From: DATAMF01 sp964472565
GTDB taxonomy: Bacteria > Chloroflexota > Anaerolineae > Aggregatilineales > Aggregatilineaceae
Direction: 5' to 3'
Length of the DNA stretch: 34,562 nucleotides
NCBI GenBank assembly: GCA_964472565.1
Contig: CAYYNB010000052.1
Location: 1-34,562 of the forward strand
Made by a program: the position numbers and the translations under genes. Under the pieces are notes generated by a model. The model was not told the origin of the DNA. It worked only from the letters and a program-made list of their open reading frames with translations, and did no database searches. Shown piece after piece: positions 24,756-33,017 of this stretch (positions are counted from its first letter, which is position 1; every line of letters starts with the position of its first letter).

Positions 24756-25190
24756 AAAATCTCCTGATTTTTTCGCCGTGAATTTGTCCACTATACCACA
24801 GTTTGATTGAATAATCTGATAAACAGCAATAACATTTATCCGCTTATCTTATGATATTCTGCTATACTGTATTTTATAGGAATCTGTTAAGTTAATATAT
24901 AGTTGTCCCTGGATTAAAATATGCAGCCGGGCGTGTTTTTATTTTGGGTCGCTGCCCAAATTACCAACTAGCAGTAAAAAAGATCAGTTGCACACCCGGC
25001 TGTTCAAACGGAGCGAGCTTGGCATTACTGCTGAAGGAAGCGCAAATTGTAGAACAATTTGTGACCTTACGGCAAGGTAGTCTACCGGATTGGCAGTGGT
25101 TTGATACCGCCCAACATTACCATGCTGTCGGTGCGCGCTCTGGGATTTTACGTTTGTGCCAGCAAAATTTTGCATAAGGGAAAAACACGT
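24756..25190. other. Divergent intergenic region of the cytochrome genes
   Basis: The left 150 bases are AT-rich and hold both candidate promoters: minus-strand -10 TATAGT at 24790-24795 and plus-strand extended -10 TGCTATACT near 24860-24868. If the latter is used, the octahaem operon has a leader of about 320 bases. That leader contains a long inverted repeat (24924-25002), a TTTGGG/CCCAAA hairpin, and a frame open from 24896 to the TAA ending at 25177 with coding-like codons but no convincing start or ribosome site. I could not assign it to any riboswitch class I know. Confidence 0.5.
24924..25002. repeat. Imperfect inverted repeat in the octahaem operon leader
   Basis: CAGCCGGGCGTG (24924-24935) is the inverse of CACACCCGGCTG (24991-25002) with one mismatch. 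The 55-base interior holds a TTTGGG/CCCAAA hairpin and opposing T-rich and A-rich runs. It could be the ends of a small 79-base element or a folded RNA leader. Confidence 0.5.
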
Positions 25191-26183
25191 ATGGCTATTT
25201 TTTCTCGTTATTTCTTATATTTGCTGATCATCGTCGGTTTTGCTCTGATCGGTGGGGTGCTCGCCGAGGCCAGCGGCCCAGCTCAGGAAGGCACCCCCCA
25301 ACCTCCCCCGCGCGCCGATTGCGCCCAGTGCCATCTCGATATCATGCAGGGTTGGCAAACAAGTGCCCATGCGCTCGCCTTTTCCGATCCGCTTTTCCAG
25401 GAATCCTGGTCAGCACAGCAAAATAACCCGGTCTGTTTAGGCTGTCATACGACGGGCTATAAAGCCAGTGAAGGCACCTATGCCCATGCGGGCGTTTCGT
25501 GTGAGGCGTGTCACGGTCAGACCCCCGAAAATCACCCCCCAGCGCCGATGCTGGTTGATCCGGGTGTCGAGGTTTGTGCCGACTGCCACACCACCACCCT
25601 TCAGGAATGGAAGTTGAGCGGGCATGGCGAGCAGCAGTTGGCTTGCACGACGTGCCACAAACCGCATCCTCAAACGTTGCGTTTTGAAACGGCCAATGAG
25701 CTGTGCCTCAACTGCCACCAGGATGGCACCGCTGCGCCCTATGAGCCAACAACCTTTGCTCACCAGACGCATGTTGATCAAAGTTGTACCGATTGTCACT
25801 GGTTCCGCCCCGATCCCGAAGATGTAGCCGAACATCTCGTAAGTGGTAACTTGTTCCCCACCGGACACACCGCCCACGTTGAAACCACGTCCTGCACAAC
25901 CTGCCACGCCGAAGAAGTCCTGACCAGCGGCGCGACGGAAGAAGCGCCCGAAATGGTAGAGCCGCAGTTCACATCTGCCAATCCGGCGCTGGAAGCGGAA
26001 GTCCGTATCAAAGAACTCGAATCCGAAGTGGATACCGTGAAGGCCCAGGCGGCCAACAATTCGGCCCTGCGGGTGCTTCAAGGCGTAATCGTGGGGACTG
26101 CATTAGGTGGCATTGCGATTTTCACCGTCATGCGCTTCCGTCGCGTGGCTTCCAAAACACACATCCAACCCAAAGAAGAATAG
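25191..26183 (+). CDS. Membrane-anchored octahaem c-type cytochrome
   Basis: 330 residues. An N-terminal signal/anchor (YFLYLLIIVGFALIGGVLA) precedes eight CxxCH sites: CAQCH, CLGCH, CEACH, CADCH, CTTCH, CLNCH, CTDCH and CTTCH. Many extra His residues are available as distal ligands (HPPAP, HKPHP, FAHQTHVD). A predicted coiled coil (LEAEVRIKELESEVDTVKAQ) and one C-terminal membrane helix (GVIVGTALGGIAIFTVM) follow, with the basic tail in the cytoplasm. ATG 25191 follows AAGGGA. It leads a three-gene operon with the FeS and NrfD genes and should take or give electrons on the outer face of the membrane. Confidence 0.92.
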   Translation: MAIFSRYFLYLLIIVGFALIGGVLAEASGPAQEGTPQPPPRADCAQCHLDIMQGWQTSAHALAFSDPLFQESWSAQQNNPVCLGCHTTGYKASEGTYAHAGVSCEACHGQTPENHPPAPMLVDPGVEVCADCHTTTLQEWKLSGHGEQQLACTTCHKPHPQTLRFETANELCLNCHQDGTAAPYEPTTFAHQTHVDQSCTDCHWFRPDPEDVAEHLVSGNLFPTGHTAHVETTSCTTCHAEEVLTSGATEEAPEMVEPQFTSANPALEAEVRIKELESEVDTVKAQAANNSALRVLQGVIVGTALGGIAIFTVMRFRRVASKTHIQPKEE

Positions 26184-26198
26184 CACGGGTAGCGAACA

Positions 26199-27032
26199 AT
26201 GGCCGAAGAGAAATTTCTGACTCGACGTGAATTTATCACTGCCGTTGCCGCAGTGGGTGGCAGCATTGCGGCAGCCGTTGCCTTGAGCGATTTTGAGATG
26301 CTCAAAAAATTGATTGACGACGAATTAGCTATCGAACTCCCCAAAATCGAACGCGAAGGCGCAGCCCACATCGGGGATAGCCGTTTTAAATGGGGCATGT
26401 TGATTGATCTCAAAAAATGTATCGGTTGCCAGTACTGTGTGCATGCGTGCCAGGCCGTCAATGATGTCTCAGACGACATGCGCTGGAACGTCTATTTCCC
26501 TGAAATCACAGCGGAAACTAACGTACCCTTCCACATGACGCGCCCCTGTTTGCACTGCAACGATGCCCCCTGTACTGCCGTCTGCCCCACCAAAGCCACC
26601 TTCCGCCGCAATGACGGGTTGATCGTGATGGATTACGAATTATGCATTGGCTGTCGTTATTGTCAGGTGGCCTGTCCCTATGACGCTCGGCGCTTCAATT
26701 GGGAAGAGCGTACCGAACCCAGCGGGTATCAGGCTGAATGGGGTCAGGCCGAAGTGCCTCGTCGTCCACGGGGTGTGGCCGAAAAATGCACCTTCTGTAT
26801 TCATCGCATTGATCGTGGCATGGCCCAGGGCCTCATGCCCGGCATCGACCGGGCCGCGACCCCGGCTTGTGTCAATATTTGCCCGGTCGAAGCCCGTGTC
26901 TTCGGCAATCTGAATGATCCCGAAAGTCCTGTTTCAAAGGCGATCCGTGAACGCCCGACTTTCCGCCTGCGTGAAGACTTGGGTACTGAACCGAACGTCT
27001 ATTATGTGCCCCCGGAGGGTATGAGTTTATGA
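26199..27032 (+). CDS. Tat-exported 4x[4Fe-4S] ferredoxin subunit (HybA/NrfC/PsrB type)
   Basis: 277 residues. A twin-arginine signal, TRREFITAV at about residues 8-16, is followed by a hydrophobic Ala-rich stretch, so the folded protein is probably exported and may stay anchored. Four Cys groups bind four cubane clusters: CIGCQYCVHAC, CLHCNDAPCTAVCP, CIGCRYCQVACP and CTFCIHR with CVNICP. This pattern is that of electron transfer subunits in respiratory oxidoreductases. It overlaps the NrfD gene by 4 bases. The usual large molybdopterin subunit is missing from the locus. Confidence 0.93.
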   Translation: MAEEKFLTRREFITAVAAVGGSIAAAVALSDFEMLKKLIDDELAIELPKIEREGAAHIGDSRFKWGMLIDLKKCIGCQYCVHACQAVNDVSDDMRWNVYFPEITAETNVPFHMTRPCLHCNDAPCTAVCPTKATFRRNDGLIVMDYELCIGCRYCQVACPYDARRFNWEERTEPSGYQAEWGQAEVPRRPRGVAEKCTFCIHRIDRGMAQGLMPGIDRAATPACVNICPVEARVFGNLNDPESPVSKAIRERPTFRLREDLGTEPNVYYVPPEGMSL

Positions 27033-28276
27033 CCACGATGATCAACACACTCCGGCGTGATGTTGAAGCCCGGCCATTGTTTTACGGTTGGTTGTCTTTT
27101 CTCGGTTTGTTGCTGCTGTTCGGCACCATCGCCGGGATCTCGGTACTTTTAAACGGCTTGGTGGTTACCAATCTGACCAATCAGGTTCCCTGGGGACTTT
27201 GGATCACGGTTGACCTCTCGGCCATTGCGTTGGGTGCAGGTGCTTTTTCGCTCTCGACGGTAGCCTATATTTTCCGCGTCAAGTCTTTTGAAGGCATCGC
27301 GCGCATGGCCGTTTTTGTTGGGTTCGTCGGTTATACCGCCGCCATGCTGGCCCTGCTGATGGATATTGGACGCCCGGATCGTTTTTGGCACCCCACTGTC
27401 TACTGGAACATCCACTCTGTCTTGTGGGAAATCACGATGTGTGTGGTGTTTTATTCGATGATCCTGGTCTTCGAACTGTCGCCTGCGGTGCTGGAAAGTG
27501 ACATTGTAAGTCGCCGTTTCAAGCGCGCCCCACAGTTGGCCCATCTCATGCATCGTTTTACGCCGCTGGTATCCATCTTTGGCCTCGGCCTTTCCCTGCT
27601 GCACCAGTCATCGCTGGGGGCAACCTATGGCGTGTTGGCGGCTCGTCCCGTCTGGTTTAAGCCTTCCATGCCGGTGATGTTTATCCTGTCAGCAGTTGCG
27701 GCGGGGGGGACGTTTACGTTGGGCCTGACCGTTTTTTACGAGAACATCATCCGTAAACGCCAGATCACGTGGCGCTTGCGCAGCCAGATTGCTGCTTTTG
27801 CGGGCATCCTCATGCTGGCTTATCTCTATCTGAAGATGTGGGACTTCCTCGCCACTTCCTACTACAGCCATCTTCCGGCGCGAGTGAATGCGAATGCCTT
27901 GCTTCAAAGCACCACACCCTACGGAGTAACCTTTTGGTGGATGGAAGTCATCCTCGGCGCATTGGTGCCTGCCGTAATTTTGATGACCCCGCGCTTCCGC
28001 AGCAAGGATTCGTTGCTCATAATTGCCGCCGTCTTAGCCATCCTGGGTATCATTGTCAACCGCTGGAATGTCACATTGTCCGGGCTGGTTGTGCCGATGG
28101 ATTGGTCCCCTGGCGTAGCAGACCTGTTCCCGGTCCATCGTTATACCCCGGCTTGGACCGAATGGGGGGTAGCGATTGGCGTATTAGGCTATGCGTTGTT
28201 AATGTTTACACTCGGTCTGAAATTTCTTCCGCTCTTCCCCAAAGCACACGGTGAACACGCGGAAGAAACCGAGTAA
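27029..28276 (+). CDS. NrfD/PsrC/HybB-like ten-helix membrane subunit
   Basis: 415 residues with about ten membrane helices (for example FLGLLLLFGTIAGISVLL, ALGAGAFSLSTVAYIF, WWMEVILGALVPAVILM, VAIGVLGYALLMFTLGL). It matches the longer HybB/ActC form of NrfD rather than the eight-helix form. Such subunits bind menaquinone or ubiquinone and pass electrons to or from the FeS partner. The start overlaps the FeS gene stop (ATGA). With the octahaem cytochrome it completes a cytochrome-FeS-quinone module. The direction of electron flow cannot be judged from sequence. Confidence 0.93.
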   Translation: MTTMINTLRRDVEARPLFYGWLSFLGLLLLFGTIAGISVLLNGLVVTNLTNQVPWGLWITVDLSAIALGAGAFSLSTVAYIFRVKSFEGIARMAVFVGFVGYTAAMLALLMDIGRPDRFWHPTVYWNIHSVLWEITMCVVFYSMILVFELSPAVLESDIVSRRFKRAPQLAHLMHRFTPLVSIFGLGLSLLHQSSLGATYGVLAARPVWFKPSMPVMFILSAVAAGGTFTLGLTVFYENIIRKRQITWRLRSQIAAFAGILMLAYLYLKMWDFLATSYYSHLPARVNANALLQSTTPYGVTFWWMEVILGALVPAVILMTPRFRSKDSLLIIAAVLAILGIIVNRWNVTLSGLVVPMDWSPGVADLFPVHRYTPAWTEWGVAIGVLGYALLMFTLGLKFLPLFPKAHGEHAEETE

Positions 28277-28310
28277 TGTATTTGTCGGGCAAGATCATGT
28301 CACCTGTTTT

Positions 28311-28425
28311 GGTCGGGGCGCTGCTCCCCTTTCTCCGCGCGCGATACCGTTGGCGAACCGGATGGATCGAACGCGTAGGCATTGGTAAGGGCAGGTTTGC
28401 AAACCTGCCCTTATGCGCCCCGACC
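28311..28425. repeat. REP/MITE-like element with terminal inverted repeats and a 28-base palindrome
   Basis: GGTCGGGGCGC (28311-28321) is the exact inverse of GCGCCCCGACC (28415-28425). Just inside the right end lies a perfect 28-base palindrome (28386-28413) with half-site TAAGGGCAGGTTTG. This may also serve as terminator of the NrfD operon. The nested symmetry resembles dispersed palindromic repeats; copy number could not be tested. Confidence 0.75.
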
Positions 28426-28532
28426 GGACATGCTCATCGGATTTTTAATTGTTTGTAACCCGATAATCCCCTGTCGCCAACAATATTGCTCGGGGAAAGG
28501 GGCCGGGGGAACTTCTTTCAATTGATGCCTAT

Positions 28533-28554
28533 GGGGCAATTCACGCATTGCCCC
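28533..28554. repeat. Hairpin repeat upstream of selA
   Basis: GGGGCAAT (28533-28540) and ATTGCCCC (28547-28554) are perfect inverse arms around a 6-base loop, 50 bases before the selA start. The style matches the other GC-rich palindromes in the window. It could be a dispersed repeat or affect selA expression. Confidence 0.6.
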
Positions 28555-28604
28555 GCCAGCGGGAAAAAAGGTCGCATTTAAAAGTTAATGTGCATGGCCC
28601 ACTT

Positions 28605-29945
28605 ATGACCTCTCTCAGCAGTTTACCCGGTATCGACACCCTCCTTCGGATGAGCGCAAGTGCGCCGCTCCTGTCCGCCTACGGCCATGATCGCACCGTA
28701 ACCGCCTTGCGTTGGGTCGTTCAACAGGTGCGCCACGAGGTTCTCGCGGGTGGTGCCATCCCCGATCAGGCCGTTTTTATCGCACGGGCGGCAGCCTGGC
28801 TGGATCATGAATCCCGCCCCACTCTGCGCGCGGTGATCAATGCCACCGGGGTGATCCTGCACACCAACTTAGGCCGTGCCCCGCTCTCGCCATCCGCGCT
28901 TCAGGCCATACATGCCATCGCGGGCGGCTACAGCACCCTGGAATACGATCTCGAACTGGGTATACGGGGCAAACGTGACCGCCATATTGAACGCCTGCTG
29001 TCCGAAGTAACCGGAGCCGAAGCGGGCATGGTGGTCAATAACAATGCGGCGGCTGTATTGTTAGTTTTGACCGCGCTGGCGCAGGGTCGCGAAGTCCTTA
29101 TCAGCCGGGGCCAGTTAGTTGAAATTGGCGGCGGTTTCCGCGTGCCAGATGTCATGGCCCAGAGCGGAGCCTTGATGGTCGAAGTCGGCACCACCAACCG
29201 CACCCGCCTGGATGATTACGCGCGGGCCATTACCGATCGGGCTGCTGCCATTGTGCGTGCCCACGCTTCCAATTTTAAACTCGTCGGTTTTACCGCCAGT
29301 GCCGAGTTATCAGACTTGACCAACTTAGCCCACCAACATAATTTGCTGCTGCTTGATGACATCGGCAGTGGGGCGCTGCTCGATACCGCGCCCTTCGGCC
29401 TTTCCCATGAACCCATGCCTCAGGAAAGCCTCACTGCCGGGGCCGATCTCGTGATGTTCAGCGGCGATAAACTGCTGGGCGGGCCGCAGGCTGGCCTCAT
29501 CATTGGCCGCGCCGCCTTGATCGATACCCTCAAACGTCACCCATTGGCCCGCGCCATTCGCGCCGATAAACTCTGTCTTGCCGCCCTCGCCGCCACCCTC
29601 GACCATTACCGGCGCGGCGACGCCCTGGATCACATTCCGGTCTGGCGTATGATCAGCCAGCCGCTCGATCACATCCGTAGCCGGGCCGAAAACTGGGCCT
29701 CGCTCCTTCCCGGCGACATCCTCCCCTCAGAATCGACGGTTGGCGGTGGCAGTCTGCCCGGCGATACACTCCCCACTTGGACCTTTTCGCCCCATGTCGA
29801 TCATCCCAACGCCGCCGCTGCCCTGCTGCGTCAGGCTGATCCGCCCGTCATCGCGCGTGTCTCCCAGGATCGGCTGCTGCTCGACCCGCGCACCGTTTTA
29901 CCCGAACAGGATTCGCTTTTGATCGCCGCACTGAAAGAGTTGTAA
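28605..29945 (+). CDS. selA: L-seryl-tRNA(Sec) selenium transferase
   Basis: A PLP enzyme of 446 residues that converts Ser-tRNA(Sec) to Sec-tRNA(Sec) with selenophosphate. The start region LSSLPGIDTLL, then INATGVILHTNLGRAPLS, VNNNAAAVLL, SRGQLVEIGGGFRVPDVM and VGTTNRTR are family signatures. The PLP lysine is Lys289 in FSGDKLLGGPQAG. I use ATG 28605 because the upstream 19 codons run through the repeat hairpin and do not resemble SelA. selB follows 3 bases later and the selC tRNA after that. selD is not in the window. Confidence 0.96.
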   Translation: MTSLSSLPGIDTLLRMSASAPLLSAYGHDRTVTALRWVVQQVRHEVLAGGAIPDQAVFIARAAAWLDHESRPTLRAVINATGVILHTNLGRAPLSPSALQAIHAIAGGYSTLEYDLELGIRGKRDRHIERLLSEVTGAEAGMVVNNNAAAVLLVLTALAQGREVLISRGQLVEIGGGFRVPDVMAQSGALMVEVGTTNRTRLDDYARAITDRAAAIVRAHASNFKLVGFTASAELSDLTNLAHQHNLLLLDDIGSGALLDTAPFGLSHEPMPQESLTAGADLVMFSGDKLLGGPQAGLIIGRAALIDTLKRHPLARAIRADKLCLAALAATLDHYRRGDALDHIPVWRMISQPLDHIRSRAENWASLLPGDILPSESTVGGGSLPGDTLPTWTFSPHVDHPNAAAALLRQADPPVIARVSQDRLLLDPRTVLPEQDSLLIAALKEL

Positions 29946-29948
29946 CCT

Positions 29949-31823
29949 ATGCACGTTATCGGTACTGCGGGTCATGTCGATCACGGCAAGTCAACCCTCA
30001 CCCAGGCGCTGACCGGCATTAACCCTGACCGTCTGATCGAAGAACAGCGCCGCGAAATGACCATCGATCTTGGTTTCGCGTGGCTCGATCTCCCCAATGG
30101 CGAGCGCGTCGGCATTATTGATGTCCCCGGTCATCGCGACTTCATCGAGAATATGCTGGCGGGCGTGGGTGGCATCGATGCCGCAATTTTAGTTATCGCC
30201 GCCGACGAAGGTATCATGCCCCAGACCCGTGAACACCTCGCCATTCTCGATCTGCTCGCCGTCCCGACGGGGCTGATCGCGCTCACCAAGATCGACCTGA
30301 TCACCGATCCCGACTGGTTAGACCTCGTGCAGTTAGATATTCTCGACGCGGTACAGGGCACGCTTTTAGAGGGTAAACCTATTCTGCCCGTATCTGCCCG
30401 CACTGGCGAAGGTTTGGATCAGTTGTTGGCATCAATTACCGAAATGCTGGAACACCAGCCCACCCGCCCCAATCGCGGCACCCCGCGCCTGCCCATTGAC
30501 CGTGTGTTTACCGTCGGCGGTTTTGGCGTCGTCGTGACGGGCACCCTGCGCGATGGCTCCCTGACCGTCGGTCAGTCTGTTGAAGTTCAGCCGGGCGGGC
30601 TTCAGGCCCGGATTCGCGGCCTTCAATCCCATGAGCAAAGTCTCGCCAGTGTGGAACCCGGTCAGCGGGTTGCCGTCAATCTGCGCAATCTGGAAAAATC
30701 CGATCTCGCACGCGGTCAGGTGCTGGGTTTACCCGGCCTCTGGCAGCCCGCAACGCTCCTGGATGCCTGGCTGCGTTATCTCCCCGATGCTCGCCTCCCC
30801 CTGGACCATGACGATCCCATCAAGCTCTTCATCGGTACGGCTGAAGTCATGGGCCATGTGCGCATTCTGGATCGAGAGCGTGTCTCCCCCGGCGACCAGA
30901 GCTGGATTCAGCTCCGCCTGGATGATCCAGTAGTCGCGACCTATGGCGATCATTTCATTTTGCGCCGCGCCTCGCCCCCGGAAACCATCGGCGGCGGCAT
31001 TATCCTCGATCCCGCCCCTGGTCGCCGTTGGAAGCGTTTCCGTTCCGATGTGATCGAACGTTTTGAAACGCTCTACCAGGGTGATCCCATGCAGACCGCC
31101 TTGTTATTTTTGTCCCAGCAGCAGGCCCCTCTTCGCCGCGCCGCCGTCACCTTAACCCCCGCGCAGCTCGATCAGGCTGTAGCGGCGGGTGATTTAATTC
31201 TCCTGGCCGATTGGGTTTTCCATCTCGATCTCTGGTCCCGCCTGCTGGATCAAACAATCCGTCTGCTCACCGCCTTCCACACCGCCGAACCCCTCCGCGC
31301 GGGCATGCCCCCCGAATCGCTGCGCGGCCAGTTGCGCCTGGACCCAGAAGTATTGGACCTGTTCCTCCAGGAATTAGCCCGCCAGCAGCACCTTGTACTT
31401 GAAAACGGTGTGGTGCGGTTGCCCCACCACACGATCCGCCTGAGTTCCGCCCAGGAAGATCAGCTCCGCCGCCTGAAGCGCGACTTTGAACAATCCCCCT
31501 ACACCCCGCCGACGTTCTCCCAGGCGCGTGACATCGTGGGCGATGCCCTTTTGAATTATCTTTTAGAACAGGGAGAATTAGTGCGTATCAGCACCGAAGT
31601 GTTGCTCGCGCCGTCCGTCTTGCGCGAATGGATCGATTTTTCCCGCCATCAGCTTGACCAGGGCGCGCCGCTGACCGTCGCCGCCCTGCGGGATCATTTC
31701 CAGACCACCCGCCGTTATGCGCTCGATTTCCTCGAACGCCTCGATGCGCTCAATATCACCTGGCGCAAAGGCGACGAGCGCCTACGTGGATCGGCAGATT
31801 GGAGCAAAATAGGATATAGTTAG
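29949..31823 (+). CDS. selB: Selenocysteine-specific elongation factor
   Basis: A GTPase of 624 residues that brings Sec-tRNA(Sec) to UGA codons marked by a SECIS hairpin. G1 is AGHVDHGKST (7-16), G3 is DVPGH (58-62) and G4 is TKID (113-116). EF-Tu-like domains 2 and 3 follow (RVFTVGGFGVVVTGTLRDGS and onward). The C-terminal 240 residues contain winged helices that bind SECIS RNA (for example FSQARDIVGDALLNYLLEQG, then LDFLERLDALNITWRKGDER). It is cotranscribed with selA and stops 5 bases before the tRNA(Sec) gene. Confidence 0.97.
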   Translation: MHVIGTAGHVDHGKSTLTQALTGINPDRLIEEQRREMTIDLGFAWLDLPNGERVGIIDVPGHRDFIENMLAGVGGIDAAILVIAADEGIMPQTREHLAILDLLAVPTGLIALTKIDLITDPDWLDLVQLDILDAVQGTLLEGKPILPVSARTGEGLDQLLASITEMLEHQPTRPNRGTPRLPIDRVFTVGGFGVVVTGTLRDGSLTVGQSVEVQPGGLQARIRGLQSHEQSLASVEPGQRVAVNLRNLEKSDLARGQVLGLPGLWQPATLLDAWLRYLPDARLPLDHDDPIKLFIGTAEVMGHVRILDRERVSPGDQSWIQLRLDDPVVATYGDHFILRRASPPETIGGGIILDPAPGRRWKRFRSDVIERFETLYQGDPMQTALLFLSQQQAPLRRAAVTLTPAQLDQAVAAGDLILLADWVFHLDLWSRLLDQTIRLLTAFHTAEPLRAGMPPESLRGQLRLDPEVLDLFLQELARQQHLVLENGVVRLPHHTIRLSSAQEDQLRRLKRDFEQSPYTPPTFSQARDIVGDALLNYLLEQGELVRISTEVLLAPSVLREWIDFSRHQLDQGAPLTVAALRDHFQTTRRYALDFLERLDALNITWRKGDERLRGSADWSKIGYS

Positions 31824-31828
31824 GTATG

Positions 31829-31922
31829 GGAGTGTATGAGTCCCGGTGGGCTTCCCAGTCTTCAAAATTGGCGGCGGGTCGCGCAGAGCGGGTCGCGGTG
31901 GGTTCGACTCCCATACACTCCC
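31829..31922 (+). tRNA. selC: tRNA-Sec (anticodon TCA)
   Basis: A 94-base selenocysteine tRNA. The 8-base acceptor stem GGAGTGTA pairs with TACACTCC and G is the discriminator; the next bases are CCT, so CCA is not encoded. The anticodon stem CCAGT/ATTGG holds loop CTTCAAA with TCA at 31862-31864. The T-arm reads GTGGG-TTCGACT-CCCAT. The D stem is long (six or seven positions, with a T/C mismatch and a G.T pair) and a long variable arm contains GCGGGTCGC twice, stable only with wobble pairs. It lies directly behind selB, as in a selABC cassette. Confidence 0.96.
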
Positions 31923-31926
31923 GCCT

Positions 31927-32952
31927 TTAATCGTCTTCCTCTTTATCCTTTTTCCGTCGCGTCAGTTGCAGGAACCCGGTCATCGATCCCAGCGGGCCGG
32001 GCAGCACTTCAATCGGCGTCACATCATCCCATTCCCCGCTGAATCGTTTAACATCCCACTTTTCCCATTCCGCCTGCACCAGCGCCAGGTAAGCGTCCAG
32101 CGCTTCCGCGTTTTCATCCGCCAGCGTATCCCGAATCTGATCCAATAATCCGATATACGCTTCCAGATTCCGCAGCAGGTTCGCGCGGTTTTGGGTGAAG
32201 AGCGCCTGCATATCTTGTGCCGAAGTCGTCCGCAGGCTTTGCAGCATCAGGGCCAGGGTCGGGTTGACCATCCGGCGTTGTTCCTTCCAGCCATCTGACC
32301 GTTGCATCAGATAAAAGAGGGACGTCCCTACCAGCATCGGCAGTTCTTCCGTCATGGCGATCAGTCCATCATGTTCGCCAGGGTCCATAAATCGGGTTTT
32401 GCCGCCCACCAGTTGCAGCACATCCCCGGCCAGATCAATCGCTTCTGACGGTGTTTTTGCATCGGGCGTCACAAAAAATTCTGCCTTGTCAAACAGATCC
32501 GCGCTTGCCCCTTCCACGCCCGTATCGCCCTTGTACAGCCCGCTTGCGGCAATCACCGGGGTAATCCCCACCACATATGCCAACGGTTGCCCCTTGTCGT
32601 TCCGTGGAAAGTGTACATTTGCCAGTTCAATAATCGCTTCTTTATGCAGCGAAAAATCAAATACAACAGCCCCTGGTTTTAAGTTCGGGCCAATCGCTTC
32701 ATACAAATCCCCAATGATGCCATACGGTGCGCTGATCACGACGAGGTTCGCGTTCCCAATCGCTTTTAACACCCCGCGCTCAAAGTCATCCACCGCGCCT
32801 AGTTTTTTGGCGTCCTTCATCGGCATAACTTTGGGATCATTGCCAATGATCGTAAATGTATGTTCCCCTTTTTCTTTTTCGTGGCGTTTTAATGCCAGCC
32901 CAAACGACGCGCTGATGCGATCCAGGCCCACCAGGGTGACATTCACATGCAT
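31927..32952 (-). CDS. TyrA/prephenate dehydrogenase-like protein, probably not a canonical enzyme
   Basis: 341 residues. The overall order matches TyrA: a Rossmann domain (NLVVISAPYGIIGDLYEAIG, PGAVVFDFSLHKEAI) and a helical C-terminal domain (GGKTRFMDPGEHDGLIAM and on). Key signatures are altered. The dinucleotide loop reads VGLDRISASFG instead of GxGxxG. The HPMAG motif with the catalytic His is TPVIA at 131-135. The SHLPH motif is TEELPM at 201-206. EHD at 193-195 is kept. It probably has another substrate or none. A charged tail (RRKKDKEEDD) ends the protein. Its stop is a few bases from the convergent selC. Confidence 0.7.
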   Translation of the reverse strand: MHVNVTLVGLDRISASFGLALKRHEKEKGEHTFTIIGNDPKVMPMKDAKKLGAVDDFERGVLKAIGNANLVVISAPYGIIGDLYEAIGPNLKPGAVVFDFSLHKEAIIELANVHFPRNDKGQPLAYVVGITPVIAASGLYKGDTGVEGASADLFDKAEFFVTPDAKTPSEAIDLAGDVLQLVGGKTRFMDPGEHDGLIAMTEELPMLVGTSLFYLMQRSDGWKEQRRMVNPTLALMLQSLRTTSAQDMQALFTQNRANLLRNLEAYIGLLDQIRDTLADENAEALDAYLALVQAEWEKWDVKRFSGEWDDVTPIEVLPGPLGSMTGFLQLTRRKKDKEEDD

Positions 32953-33017
32953 GGTCTGTTATCCTTTTATCCTGTGTCTTTTTACGTAGGTTCTACCCTA
33001 TTCTACGCGGTTCCAAT

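Larger units (their letters stand above)
28277..28604. other. Repeat-rich intergenic region before selA
   Basis: 328 bases without a convincing gene. It contains the nested repeat at 28311-28425 and the hairpin at 28533-28554. Reading frames here look non-coding. The selA promoter was not identified. No strong ribosome site precedes ATG 28605. Confidence 0.5.

Noticed and set aside
25437..26081. 214-codon minus-strand frame inside the octahaem cytochrome gene
   Set aside because: It is a Gly/Arg-rich shadow of a gene with eight clear haem motifs; no ribosome site or recognisable domain.
28276..28458. 60-codon frame after the NrfD gene
   Set aside because: It runs straight through the terminal inverted repeat and 28-base palindrome and has no ribosome site; its codons come from the repeat.
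31862..31864. Opal suppressor tRNA instead of tRNA(Sec)
   Set aside because: The 8-base acceptor stem, long D stem, long variable arm and direct linkage to selA and selB all fit tRNA(Sec).
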